A DNA stretch of 38,954 nucleotides from Deltaproteobacteria bacterium. GTDB taxonomy: Bacteria > Desulfobacterota > DSM-4660 > Desulfatiglandales > Desulfatiglandaceae. Position numbers and translations under genes: made by a program. Below, one piece after another: positions 31,173 to 38,954 of the stretch. Numbering within the stretch: position 1 is the stretch's first letter; each line of letters starts with the position of its first letter. The stretch is taken from positions 1 through 38,954 of the forward strand of contig JAIPDI010000050.1 in NCBI GenBank assembly GCA_021737785.1, given 5' to 3'. The notes under the pieces are model-generated. The model was given only the letters and a program-made list of their open reading frames with translations, did not search any database and was not told the DNA's origin.

Positions 31173-31342
31173 TACTTGATACTGGATACTGGATGCTCGA
31201 TACTGGATGCTGGATGCCGGATGCTGGACGTCGGTTTCGGGTTGCGCCTAACCCTCTTACCCTCTCATCCTCTGAACTTCTGCTGGATACTGGATGTCTG
31301 GATACTGGATGCTGGATACTTGATACTGGATGCTCGTTGCTG
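31171..31342. repeat. GATACTG/GATGCTG heptamer arrays
   Basis: Nine consecutive heptamers at 31171-31233 (GATACTT, GATACTG, GATACTG, GATGCTC, GATACTG, GATGCTG, GATGCCG, GATGCTG, GACGTCG). After a 52-bp gap a second block at 31286-31342 holds seven more heptamers and one octamer (GATGTCTG). The array starts on the stop region of the preceding small gene. Confidence 0.92.
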
Positions 31343-31398
31343 GTCATTTTCAGCTTTGACCTCATGAAGCATGGGGCACGGGGAACGGAGCTTCCCCC

Positions 31399-31433
31399 GA
31401 TAACGGATAACGGATAACCGATAACAGATAACC
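31399..31433. repeat. GATAACN heptamer array
   Basis: Five perfect-length units GATAACG, GATAACG, GATAACC, GATAACA, GATAACC. The monomer differs from the neighbouring GATACTG array but has the same 7-bp period. Confidence 0.92.
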
Positions 31434-31445
31434 GTTTTTCCCCTT

Positions 31446-32384
31446 TCACCTTTGAGCTTTGAGCTTTTCTAATCCTTGCTGTTCCTGTTCCATGCGCTGG
31501 CGAATAGTGCCGACCCGAATCCGTGTGTTCAGCACATAGGCGGACTCGGTCTGCTTGGGCCAGGGCTTCGGATCCCATTCCACGGCCTTGACCCTGTCTG
31601 CGGTTCGCTCGATATCCCCTTGTTCCTCTTTCAGAAACTCCTCCACCATGGCAAGATACCGGGGCGCCTGCTCAAGGGAACGTTGCATATGTTTGCGGGC
31701 GTCCGGACCGGTAAGGACGACCTTGTGCCCCTGGCAGAGGACATTGACATCCAATCGATTCAGACCGGTAAGGGTGCGGACATAGGCATCGTAATCCACC
31801 AGGAATTCGGCGAAGATGTAGCCCGACCCGTCGTCGCAGCCCACCGCCTCCGAGGCAATCAGGAGTTTCTTTTCAGGCACCCAGTAACTTATGAAATCCC
31901 AGGTGTGGCCCGGTGCATTCATGACCTCAATATGGACGTCGGAGGCGAGTTCAATGATCTCACCCCCCTTCAGTTTCAGATCCAGATCAAAAGACTTAAA
32001 TGGATCTTTATAGATGGGTCCTTGGTTCAATGACTCCAGGGACTCTGCGGCCTCCTGGTTCAGGGATCGGATCAATTGAACGGCCTTGTCTCGCTGCAGG
32101 ATCTCCTGGGTCCGCTCTGAACCGGCGATCTTCATGGTCGGGTACACGGACTTGAGATGGGCCGCGGCCCCGATATGGTCAAAGTGGGAATGGGTGAGAA
32201 ACAGGTAGCCCGGTGTCCGGTCGCCCAGGATCCGCCGGATATCCGCCTCGTACCTGCGGCCCAGGGCCGTCAGCCCCGCGTCAAAAAGGACCGGGACAGG
32301 CCCGTCCAAAAGATACACGGGGACCGTCTCATTCCCCACCACATAGAAGTCGTCAATCACTTTCCCTGTCCGGATATATTTCAT
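31446..32384 (-). CDS. Metallo-beta-lactamase-fold hydrolase with C-terminal helical extension
   Basis: This 312-residue protein has an N-terminal MBL core: FDAGLTALG, metal motif LTHSHFDHIGAAAHL (near 63-77), NAPGHTWDF with the second-site His, EAVGCDD with the bridging acid region, and LCQGHKV. It is followed by a C-terminal extension (DARKHMQRSLEQAP onward) typical of larger glyoxalase-II-like hydrolases. The final residues KLKAQR come from a GAGCTTT heptamer array at the stop. The start at 32384 has a weak CAGG upstream. The substrate is unknown; it is the fourth MBL protein in the window. Confidence 0.85.
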   Translation of the reverse strand: MKYIRTGKVIDDFYVVGNETVPVYLLDGPVPVLFDAGLTALGRRYEADIRRILGDRTPGYLFLTHSHFDHIGAAAHLKSVYPTMKIAGSERTQEILQRDKAVQLIRSLNQEAAESLESLNQGPIYKDPFKSFDLDLKLKGGEIIELASDVHIEVMNAPGHTWDFISYWVPEKKLLIASEAVGCDDGSGYIFAEFLVDYDAYVRTLTGLNRLDVNVLCQGHKVVLTGPDARKHMQRSLEQAPRYLAMVEEFLKEEQGDIERTADRVKAVEWDPKPWPKQTESAYVLNTRIRVGTIRQRMEQEQQGLEKLKAQR

Positions 32385-32434
32385 TAGCCTGAATCACCCT
32401 TTTTATTCAATTCTCCCCTTTGCAGATTTCGGGG

Positions 32435-32465
32435 CATACTTGGTATGATTTCACCCAAATGTCAA
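32435..32465 (-). promoter_or_regulatory. Candidate promoter/operator of the 31446-32384 MBL gene
   Basis: On the minus strand a perfect TTGACA (32465-32460) is followed by the dyad CATAC-CAA-GTATG (32447-32435) where a -10 would lie. The -10 itself is unclear. Confidence 0.35.
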
Positions 32466-32549
32466 GGCCTATTCAGGATAAGAAAAGGAATCCATCCGCT
32501 CTTCATTTGATCAGGGGCGGTTGCCGAGCGTTAGGTATCCATTTTAATG

Positions 32550-32567
32550 TCCCGCCCTTGGGCGGGA
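32550..32567 (-). terminator. GC-rich hairpin downstream of glnB
   Basis: TCCCGCCC-TT-GGGCGGGA has 8-bp arms and lies ~155 bp past the glnB stop on the minus strand, followed by ACATTAAAAT. There is no proper T-run, so termination is only possible. The adjacent CCGCGCGCGCGG (32579-32590) is a perfect alternating palindrome. Confidence 0.3.
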
Positions 32568-32618
32568 GAAAGAGACCCCCGCGCGCGCGGAGAATTTCCG
32601 GAATTTGCATACCTCCTG

Positions 32619-32644
32619 GGTTGCGGCTGTCAGGCCGCCTTTGG
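32619..32644 (+). repeat. Small palindromic repeat, copy 3 of 3
   Basis: GGTTGCGGC followed by TGTCAGGCCGCCTTTGG, matching 15965-15990 at all but a few bases; the GCGGC/GCCGC arms are conserved while the loop differs. Confidence 0.65.
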
Positions 32645-32719
32645 AAAACGGATCCCCCTTGATGTGGATCACGCGATCTCATTCCTTGCACTATTTTTCT
32701 GCCTTCGATTTCATCGGGA

Positions 32720-33058
32720 TCAGAGGGCGTCTTTTCCTGTCTCCCCTGTACGGATACGGATGGCACTCTCCACGGACATCACAAATATCTTTCCGTCCCC
32801 GATTTCACCGGTGCGGGCCTGATCCTGAATAACCCTTACGATGTCGGGAACCATTGCTTCATCCGCAACGATTTCAATTTTGACTTTCCCGACAAAATCG
32901 ACCTGGTATTCAGCACCCCTGTAGACCTCCTTGTGGCCCCTCTGACGCCCAAACCCTCTGACCTCAGTGATGGTCATTCCTTTGATTCCCACCTCGGACA
33001 GCCCCTTTTTCACCTGATCCAATCTGAACGGCTTAATAATGGCTTCCACCTTTTTCAT
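32720..33058 (-). CDS. glnB: P-II nitrogen regulatory protein
   Basis: This 112-residue P-II signal protein begins [17 protein letters not shown]. The T-loop [21 protein letters not shown] places the uridylylatable Tyr at position 51, and the C-terminal [20 protein letters not shown] is canonical. It binds ATP/ADP and 2-oxoglutarate and controls ammonium uptake. It lies immediately after amtB (22 bp) on the same strand, so this paralog could be called GlnK by role. The start is the ATG at 33058 with GGAGG upstream; a longer frame would run into the amtB end. Confidence 0.95.
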   Translation of the reverse strand: MKKVEAIIKPFRLDQVKKGLSEVGIKGMTITEVRGFGRQRGHKEVYRGAEYQVDFVGKVKIEIVADEAMVPDIVRVIQDQARTGEIGDGKIFVMSVESAIRIRTGETGKDAL

Positions 33059-33080
33059 GCCCTTCTTCCTCCTTCCGCTA

Positions 33081-34301
33081 TCAGATATTGTACGCTGTTT
33101 CCTCGTGCTGGGTGAGATCCAATCCGCTCCTTTCATCCCGCAGGTCAACCCGCAGCCCAAAGATTTTGTCCACCAGTTTCAAGAGAAGGTAACTAAGAAC
33201 AAACGTATAACCAACGGTGACCAGAATGGCAATGCACTGGATTCCCAGTTGTCCGGGGTTTCCAAAAAAGAGGCCGTCAGCGCCTGCCGGATTAATGGCC
33301 GCGTTGGCCAGCAGTCCGGTGACGAGGAGCCCTATGATCCCGCCGACCCCGTGGATGCCCACCACATCCAGGCTGTCATCGTATCCAAACTTGTTTTTGG
33401 CCATAATTCCCAGATAGCACCCCACACCTGCCAGCACGCCGATGAAGGCCGCGGATATGGGTCCTACAAAGCCCGCAGCCGGCGTCACAGTGGCCAGGCC
33501 TGCGATGGCGCCGCTGGCGCCGCCCAGTGTGGTGGCCTTTCCGGTTATTCTCCATTCCATTCCGATCCATGACAGTGCCCCCGTGGTGCCGGCCACGTGG
33601 GTGGCCACAAAGGCGCTGCCGGCAAGCGATCCTGCCGTAAGGGCGCTTCCGGCATTGAATCCGAACCAGCCGAACCATAGGAGACCGGCCCCCAGCAGGG
33701 TCATGGGAAGATTGTGTGGTCGCAACTCCTCGGAGCCGTATCCTTCTCTCTTTCCCAAAAGAATGGCTGCTGCAAGGGCTGCTACGCCGGAACTCACATG
33801 CACCGCCACACCCCCCGCAAAATCCAGGGTTCCCATACGCCCGAGCCAGCCTCCGGCTCCCCAGATCCAGTGTGCAAGGGGATTGTACACAAATGTAGCC
33901 CAGAGGAGGCTGAACAGTAGAAAGGGGCCAAATCGCATCCGCTCTGCAAAAGCCCCCGTGATCAGGGCAGGTGTAATGACTGCGAACATGCATTGGTAAA
34001 TCATAAAGACCTGATGGGGGATGGTGGTGGCGTAGACGTCGTGGGGTTCCATGCCCACCCCCCTGAGCCCAAACCACTCGAGACCCCCGATAATCCCCCA
34101 TTTGTCCGGCCCGAAGGCCATGCTGTACCCCCACAGGATCCATTCCAGGCTTATCAGGGCAATAATGATAAAGCTCTGCATGATAGTTCCCAATGCATTC
34201 TTGCTCCTTACCATCCCTGCATAAAAGAGAGCCAATCCAATCGTCATGAGCATCACCAGCGCCGAACATATCAAAATAAAAGTTGTGTCCCCTGTGTCCA
34301 T
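33081..34301 (-). CDS. amtB: Ammonium transporter
   Basis: This 406-residue Amt/Rh channel has about 11 transmembrane helices. Conserved features: the N-terminal [16 protein letters not shown], the NPLAHWIWG histidine (first pore His) and [10 protein letters not shown] (second pore His), with [11 protein letters not shown]. The C-terminal cytoplasmic tail [22 protein letters not shown] is the typical P-II-interaction tail. The partner glnB follows. GGGAGG lies 6 nt before the ATG. I searched upstream for a -24/-12 sigma-54 site and did not find one. Confidence 0.96.
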   Translation of the reverse strand: MDTGDTTFILICSALVMLMTIGLALFYAGMVRSKNALGTIMQSFIIIALISLEWILWGYSMAFGPDKWGIIGGLEWFGLRGVGMEPHDVYATTIPHQVFMIYQCMFAVITPALITGAFAERMRFGPFLLFSLLWATFVYNPLAHWIWGAGGWLGRMGTLDFAGGVAVHVSSGVAALAAAILLGKREGYGSEELRPHNLPMTLLGAGLLWFGWFGFNAGSALTAGSLAGSAFVATHVAGTTGALSWIGMEWRITGKATTLGGASGAIAGLATVTPAAGFVGPISAAFIGVLAGVGCYLGIMAKNKFGYDDSLDVVGIHGVGGIIGLLVTGLLANAAINPAGADGLFFGNPGQLGIQCIAILVTVGYTFVLSYLLLKLVDKIFGLRVDLRDERSGLDLTQHEETAYNI

Positions 34302-34609
34302 TTCTCTCCTCCCTTTCTTTTGGCCGCTGCGGTTTGAGATAACGACAAATGGTTAGCAAAAAACATACCTGTAATAATATTCTAAATTTAAACATAATAA
34401 GGGAATAATAGAACGATTTGGAGGAATGACCAAAGACATCCAGGTCTACAATATTGTTCACATCACGGTTTAATTCCTACAGAAACGTCATTTATGCCTC
34501 TGGGTTCGTTCTTCTAAAAATGATACAGAGGGTGCCTCTGAGTCCTGGCCGGGTTACACACCTTAACGTTTGTGGCGAACCCCTTTGCGCGCGTGCATAT
34601 CGAAATCGC

Positions 34610-34638
34610 TTGACAAAGTTAGTGATATTTACTAACAG
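34610..34638 (+). promoter_or_regulatory. Candidate promoter of the TetR-carboxyltransferase operon
   Basis: TTGACA (34610-34615), 17 bp, TAACAG (34633-34638). The operator GTTAGT-N7-ACTAAC (34618-34636) occupies the spacer and -10. Confidence 0.5.
34618..34636. promoter_or_regulatory. TetR-type operator 1
   Basis: GTTAGT-N7-ACTAAC, a perfect dyad with 6-bp arms between the -35 and -10. Confidence 0.7.
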
Positions 34639-34683
34639 AAATAACTGCTTGATAATCGATAATTTATATTTTGAAAAAACATA

Positions 34684-34700
34684 TTAGTAAATGTAACTAA
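34684..34700. promoter_or_regulatory. TetR-type operator 2
   Basis: TTAGT-N7-ACTAA, the same half-sites and spacing as operator 1, centred 65 bp downstream and 70 bp before the regulator's ATG. Two identical dyads make a chance match unlikely. Confidence 0.7.
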
Positions 34701-34769
34701 CCCTAATCAGGAAAATTCCGGGGTCGATTGCATGAGGCCATGGAACGGGAAAAGGGGACTTAAGAGATT

Positions 34770-35423
34770 ATGGGAGACGCAGCAGGTTCCGGCAGGTCTG
34801 GGGGCATGGCGTCATCCTTTCCCCCGGGCAGGATAAAAATCGCTGAGGCCTTGCGCCTATTGCTTGAAAATAAGGATTTCGGCTCCATCACCACAGCCGA
34901 GATCGCCCGGACGGCCGGGGTGACCGAGGCGCTTATTTACAAGTATTTCAAGGATAAGAGGGATCTCCTCTACGAGGTGCTCAGAGAATATCTGGAACAC
35001 TACGATACCCGTTTTGAGACCGATCTGAAGGGGATCAGGGGGGCATTGAACAAAGTTCGGAAGCTGATCTGGTCTCACATCAATGTGTATGCCACGGATC
35101 GGGCCTTTGCCAAGATCCTCCTCATCGATGTAAGGAGTTTTTCAGACTACTATACGAGCAGGCCCTATGAACTGGTTAAGAAATACAGCAGGGTCATGCT
35201 GGAGATTATCGAGGAAGGGGTTGCCGGGGGGGAGATCCGCGACGATATCTCTCCCCATATCATAAGGCAGGCGATCCTGGGCGCACTTGAAAACATGTGC
35301 CTGACCGGGGTGGTCTTTGATCGTGACATCTCCCCTGACGAACTGACGGAAAGCCTCTGCAACCTTCTGTTCGGCGGCATCCAAAAGAGGGCGGACACCG
35401 GGATAACAGGTCCACACGCCTGA
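34770..35423 (+). CDS. TetR-family transcriptional regulator
   Basis: This 217-residue regulator has an N-terminal TetR helix-turn-helix (IAEALRLLLENKDFGSITTAEI, then ARTAGVTEALIYKYFKDKRDLLYEVL, around residues 24-68) and a helical ligand-binding C-terminus of the kind that recognises acyl-CoAs or other hydrophobic effectors. It is followed 18 bp later by two acyl-CoA carboxyltransferase genes, so an acyl-CoA ligand is a reasonable inference. The paired TTAGT/ACTAA dyads upstream are the likely autoregulatory sites. The first ~20 residues are disordered; an alternative ATG at 34806 would remove 12 of them. Confidence 0.92.
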   Translation: MGDAAGSGRSGGMASSFPPGRIKIAEALRLLLENKDFGSITTAEIARTAGVTEALIYKYFKDKRDLLYEVLREYLEHYDTRFETDLKGIRGALNKVRKLIWSHINVYATDRAFAKILLIDVRSFSDYYTSRPYELVKKYSRVMLEIIEEGVAGGEIRDDISPHIIRQAILGALENMCLTGVVFDRDISPDELTESLCNLLFGGIQKRADTGITGPHA

Positions 35424-35441
35424 TTGAAGGAGAAGAATACC

Positions 35442-36992
35442 ATGGGACAATGGATGGATGGATATCTTGAGAAGCTGGCCAGGGTTCGGGAAGAGAATGC
35501 CCGAGGCGGCGGAGAGGACCGGATCGCGCTCCAGCACGCAATGGGGAAATTGACGGCCAGAGAGCGGATCGATATCCTGGCCGATCCCGGAACCTTTGAG
35601 GAACTGGGCTCTGTGGTCAGGGAGTTCACCTTCCCCCCGGGTACCCAGGGGAGGCCCAGCGCAACGGATGGCGTGGTCATGGGGCGGGCCAGGATTGACG
35701 ACCGGGAGGTCATGATCTACTCCCTTGACTTCACGGTCATGTCGGGGGCTGTGGGGGATCAGGGGGTCTGGAAGATCGCCGAACTGATCCAGATGGCAGG
35801 CCAGGAACAGGTCCCCATCATCGGCATCTTTGATTCGGCAGGCTCCAGGTTCAGCTTCAAGAACGGGTTTGTGGGGCTTCACGGCATGGGCCGCCTGGTG
35901 CGCAATTACTGTCTTTATTCGGGCGTGATTCCCAGAATCAGCCTGGTCCTCGGTCCCTGCACCGGGCCGATGGCGCAGGTGCCTGTGCTCTCCGATTTTC
36001 TGATCATGAACGAACGTAGCGCGTTTCTGTGGCTGGGGGGAGAGATCGCGTCAAAGGATGCGGGCTCGGCAGAGTTTCACATGCAAAAGAGCGGACAATG
36101 CCATCTCATTGCCGATAGCGATGAGGCGGCCGTCGGCATGGCCAGGGACCTGCTTCGGTTTATGCCTCAGAACTGCTGGGAGCGGCCTGTGCGGATGGCG
36201 TCCGGGGATGATCCGGAGCGGCGGGAAGAAGCCCTGCTGGACATCATGCCCGATGATCCCAAGTTCACCTATGATATGCACGAGATAATCGATCTGATCA
36301 CGGACAACGGGGAATTCTTTGAACTCCAGGAGGACTTCGCCCCCAATATGATCGTTGGCTTTGCGCGGTTCGACGGCATGGTGGCGGGCATTGCCGCCAG
36401 CAATCCCGATGAGCTGAGCGGGATCATGGAGCCCGACTCTTCGGATAAGTACGACCGGTTTCTCATGTTTTTGGACGCCTTCAATATCCCTCTGGTGACC
36501 CTATCGGATACGACCGCGTTTCCTCCAGGCGATAAATGGGAACGGAAGGGGGTCATCCGCCATGGGGCCAAAAACCTGCACGGATACTCGCACCTGACCA
36601 CCCCCAAGGTGACCGTGGTCCTGAGACGGTCCTACGGCGGGTCCAACATTGTGATGGGGTGCAGCAAGATGGGACCGGATTACATCTATGCCTGGCCCAC
36701 CACCGAGTTTGCGCCCACCGGACCGGAGATGATCGTGCAGGCGGTGTTCCATAAACAACTGGCCCAAGCCAAAGAAGACGGCAACTATGATGATGTATAC
36801 AACTTCTTTCTCAATATCCTGAAAGAGGAATTCAGCGTCATGACCTTCGGCAAGCTGTTCACCACCTGGTACACGGTCCACGAGGTGATCGACCCGCGGG
36901 AGACCCGGTCCCGGATCATCCATGCCCTGCATGCGACCGCAAACAAAACAGAGTCCATGCCGGAGAAGCGGCGGTTCATCAAGCCGGCGTGA
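35442..36992 (+). CDS. Acyl-CoA carboxyltransferase subunit, paralog 1 (altered N-half oxyanion loop)
   Basis: This 516-residue crotonase-fold carboxyltransferase has the family opening (KLTARERIDILADPGTFEELG) and the tail PRETRSRIIHALHATANK. In characterised PccB-type enzymes the N-half oxyanion loop is AGGA and the C-half loop is GGA. Here the N-half reads GPCTGPMAQVP (171-181), with Pro replacing the second Gly, and DSAGSR instead of DSGGAR. The C-half keeps SYGGSNIVMG (397-406). It may therefore use only its C-half site. AAGGAG 9 nt upstream sets the ATG at 35442; the TTG at 35424 is less likely. No biotin carboxylase or carrier is in the window. Confidence 0.88.
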   Translation: MGQWMDGYLEKLARVREENARGGGEDRIALQHAMGKLTARERIDILADPGTFEELGSVVREFTFPPGTQGRPSATDGVVMGRARIDDREVMIYSLDFTVMSGAVGDQGVWKIAELIQMAGQEQVPIIGIFDSAGSRFSFKNGFVGLHGMGRLVRNYCLYSGVIPRISLVLGPCTGPMAQVPVLSDFLIMNERSAFLWLGGEIASKDAGSAEFHMQKSGQCHLIADSDEAAVGMARDLLRFMPQNCWERPVRMASGDDPERREEALLDIMPDDPKFTYDMHEIIDLITDNGEFFELQEDFAPNMIVGFARFDGMVAGIAASNPDELSGIMEPDSSDKYDRFLMFLDAFNIPLVTLSDTTAFPPGDKWERKGVIRHGAKNLHGYSHLTTPKVTVVLRRSYGGSNIVMGCSKMGPDYIYAWPTTEFAPTGPEMIVQAVFHKQLAQAKEDGNYDDVYNFFLNILKEEFSVMTFGKLFTTWYTVHEVIDPRETRSRIIHALHATANKTESMPEKRRFIKPA

Positions 36993-36995
36993 GTA

Positions 36996-37154
36996 GCTGA
37001 TGGCTGATGGCTGATAGCTGGTGGCTCATGGATGCTGGTTCATTGAGTTTATTGAGTTCATTGAGTTTGTTGGGTTAGTGAGGCTTTGAGCTTTCAGTTC
37101 GTTGCCGCTTTATAACTTTAGACATTTTAGGCACTTTAGCTCACTTTAGGCACT
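36996..37154. repeat. Mixed short tandem arrays between the two carboxyltransferase genes
   Basis: Five heptamers GCTGATG, GCTGATG, GCTGATA, GCTGGTG, GCTCATG (36996-37030). Then nonamers TTCATTGAG, TTTATTGAG, TTCATTGAG, TTTGTTGGG (37039-37074), a short GCTTTGA/GCTTTCA pair, and a degenerate ACTTTAGGC series (37114-37154) running up to the ribosome binding site of the next gene. Confidence 0.85.
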
Positions 37155-37177
37155 TGATTCAGGGAGGTATGGCAACC

Positions 37178-38734
37178 ATGGGGGAACGAATGGAATCGGC
37201 CATCAGAAAATATCTAGCGATCCAGGAGAAGAATCTGGAGGGGGGCGGGGCCCAGCACATGGAACGACAGCACAGCCGCGGCAAGCTGTCGGCCCGTGAA
37301 CGGATCGAGGTCCTGGTCGATCCCGGAACGTTCCGCGAGCTGGGCTCGTGCGTGGGCACCACCAGCATGCGTATTGACGGACAGATCCCCGATGCCCCCT
37401 GCGACGGAGCCGTCGTTGGGACGGGTCGGGTCAACGGCCGCATGATCATGGTCCATGCCAGCGACTTTACGGTCCTGGGGGGATCGGTGGGGGCCCAGCA
37501 TATGCTGAAATTCACCCGGCCCATAGAGATGGCCGCCATGTGGCACATCCCCTATGTGGTCCTCCTGGACTCCTCAGGCGGAAGGCTGGGATACAGGGAC
37601 GTGCCCATGGCCGGAATCGACTGGCAGTTCAGAGTGCAGTCCATCTATTCCGGTGTGATTCCCCAGATCACCGTGCTCATGGGTCCCTGCATTGCAGGCG
37701 GCGCTTATATCCCTGCCCTCTGCGATTTTCTCATCATCAGCAGGAACTCGGGCAACATGTGGCTGGGGGGTCCCCGTCAGACCCAGGCAGCCACCTCGGA
37801 GGTCATCGATCGGAATGTGGGCGGCGCGGATTATCATATGCAATTCAGCGGAAGCTGCGATCTGGTGGGGGATTCGGACGCGGATTCCATTCAGCACTGC
37901 CGGCGGTTGCTCAGCTACCTGCCCCAGAGCTTCAGGGAAGCCCCTCCCCTGTGGGACCGGACCGACGACCCTGAACGGGAGGTGCCTGCCCTTGCCGATG
38001 TTGTGCCGGATGTCTATGAAGAGACCTACGACATGCATGAGGTTATCCGCCTTCTGGTGGATGAGGGAGCGTACTTTGAGATCAAGGATGAATACGCCAG
38101 GAATCTGATCACCTGTTTCTGCAGGTTTCACGGACGGGTCGTGGGGCTGGCGGCCAACAACCCCCTCTATCCGGGGAGTATCCTGGAACCGGATTCGTGC
38201 GACAAGTACTACCGGTTTCTCCAGGTCCTGGATGCCTACAATATCCCCCTGGTGAACCTGGTGGACACGCCGCCGGTGGTGCCGGGCGAGCCGGATGAGG
38301 CACGGGGCCTTCTCCGGCACGTGGGGAAGATCACGGATGTCTATGCCACGGCCACCATTCCAAAGATCAGCGTGGTCCTGCGGGAGGCCTATGCCGATGC
38401 CGGCAGCCTGATCATGGGGGGACTCAAGGGGATGGGCGCGGATCTGACCTATGCCTGGCCCATTGCCCGGTTTGCGGTGGAGGCCTCACAGACGGACTAC
38501 CGGAAGGCATACGGCACGGGGATCGAGGAGGATGCGTATGAGGCCTATCTGAACCGGTCGCGGGAAAAGGTGGATGCCTTTGATGCCGCCCGCACCTGGA
38601 CGTCCCAGGTCGTGGACGAAATCATCCTTCCCAAAGATACGCGGCGGAAGATCATCGAGGCCCTGGAGATCACCCGGAACAAGGAGGAAAAGCTCCCCGG
38701 CCGGGCCAAGAACCACACTGCGCCGCCGGTTTAG
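37178..38734 (+). CDS. Acyl-CoA carboxyltransferase subunit, paralog 2 (altered C-half oxyanion loop)
   Basis: This 518-residue carboxyltransferase is a paralog of the preceding gene (shared KLSARERIEVLVDPGTFRELG, then DTRRKIIEALEITRNK). It retains an N-half loop of the methylcrotonyl-CoA-carboxylase kind, CIAGGAYIPAL (171-181), and DSSGGR. Its C-half loop is AYADAGSLIMGG, lacking the GGA/GAG arrangement of active enzymes. With paralog 1 the two have reciprocal changes. GGAGG sits 10 nt before the ATG at 37178; an ATG at 37169 is too close to it. The gap to paralog 1 is 185 bp of tandem repeats, so independent translation is needed. Confidence 0.88.
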   Translation: MGERMESAIRKYLAIQEKNLEGGGAQHMERQHSRGKLSARERIEVLVDPGTFRELGSCVGTTSMRIDGQIPDAPCDGAVVGTGRVNGRMIMVHASDFTVLGGSVGAQHMLKFTRPIEMAAMWHIPYVVLLDSSGGRLGYRDVPMAGIDWQFRVQSIYSGVIPQITVLMGPCIAGGAYIPALCDFLIISRNSGNMWLGGPRQTQAATSEVIDRNVGGADYHMQFSGSCDLVGDSDADSIQHCRRLLSYLPQSFREAPPLWDRTDDPEREVPALADVVPDVYEETYDMHEVIRLLVDEGAYFEIKDEYARNLITCFCRFHGRVVGLAANNPLYPGSILEPDSCDKYYRFLQVLDAYNIPLVNLVDTPPVVPGEPDEARGLLRHVGKITDVYATATIPKISVVLREAYADAGSLIMGGLKGMGADLTYAWPIARFAVEASQTDYRKAYGTGIEEDAYEAYLNRSREKVDAFDAARTWTSQVVDEIILPKDTRRKIIEALEITRNKEEKLPGRAKNHTAPPV

Positions 38735-38739
38735 ACTCT

Positions 38740-38780
38740 TTGTCTGTAACTTCTCTGCAACGTGCGAAGAAGTTTGCCCG
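38740..38780 (+). repeat. 41-bp dispersed repeat, copy 2 (with 16695-16735)
   Basis: Identical to 16695-16735 at 40 of 41 positions, starting six bases after the stop codon of the second carboxyltransferase gene. Confidence 0.85.
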
Positions 38781-38954
38781 TGGGGGTCTCTGCCCAAGAG
38801 CAGCAAAAACCGAACACAGCTCCTGGGGACGGCAGCAGGGCTTTACAATACAGTCTGTTCCAGCCCCAAGAACAGTCTTTCATGGGACGGTATGTCCTTG
38901 CTGCCTTTCCGTAAACATTATTCGGAGCCCGGGGGCGGCCGCCGACCGATACGA
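38781..38954. other. Window end, no gene seen
   Basis: No supported ORF in the last ~170 bp. Short GC-rich dyads (CGGCCGCCG) occur at the very end. Confidence 0.35.

Noticed and set aside
31171-31433. Possible CRISPR array
   Set aside because: Units are contiguous 7-mers with no spacers, so this is a simple tandem repeat.
31150-31578. 142-codon minus-strand ORF rich in SIQHPVSS repeats
   Set aside because: It is a translation of the heptamer arrays and not a gene.
34302-34600. Sigma-54 promoter for amtB
   Set aside because: Expected at such loci, but no GG-N10-GC type -24/-12 element was seen on the minus strand upstream of amtB.

Overview
The window reads like the chromosome of a strictly anaerobic, GC-rich Deltaproteobacterium (Desulfobacterota). 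I infer this from gene content: a glycyl-radical enzyme with its radical-SAM activase, an aldehyde:ferredoxin oxidoreductase remnant, an ADP-forming acyl-CoA synthetase, tandem acyl-CoA carboxyltransferases and an amtB-P-II pair. Protein style also fits. No rRNA, tRNA or CRISPR array was found. All identifications rest on motif reading, not searches.

Layout. 0-9.7 kb is an accessory scrapyard. It holds a TPR/cyclase C-terminal fragment, a duplicated small ORF (one copy still followed by a frameshifted nucleotidyltransferase), four decayed copies of a Y1/RAYT-type transposase, an intact higBA toxin-antitoxin pair with a near-leaderless promoter, a truncated RelE toxin and an unexplained structured segment. 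Intact genes among these are a Tat-exported metallo-beta-lactamase (MBL) fold lipoprotein, a GAF protein with a C-terminal Cys4 module, a lytic transglycosylase, and a 619-residue lipoprotein that looks like a leukocidin/aerolysin-type beta-pore protein.

9.7-24.8 kb is a metabolic and envelope region: amphi-Trp protein, two MBL hydrolases, an aldo/keto-reductase-like protein without its catalytic tetrad, a cupin, an NDP-forming acyl-CoA synthetase, HdeD, DUF1579, a B3/B4-domain protein, a three-gene overlapping operon (acidic protein, exported degenerate cyclic-nucleotide-binding domain, M23 peptidase), a methyltransferase, an MFS transporter and a VanX-type dipeptidase. Dispersed palindromic repeats lie between them.

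24.8-30.6 kb (minus strand) is a glycyl-radical-enzyme operon: a FadR-type regulator with a 29-bp palindromic operator on its own promoter, the enzyme, a 54-residue small ORF, the activase, an FMN split-barrel protein and the dead N-terminus of an aldehyde:ferredoxin oxidoreductase. The substrate cannot be told from sequence.

30.9-38.9 kb carries a small DUF6504-like protein, a fourth MBL hydrolase, amtB-glnB, and a TetR regulator with two TTAGT-N7-ACTAA operators controlling two carboxyltransferase paralogs. The paralogs have complementary-looking defects in their two oxyanion-hole loops, which suggests an obligate hetero-oligomer. Heptanucleotide tandem arrays of several different monomers pepper 26.9-37.1 kb and supply the C-terminal codons of at least three genes.
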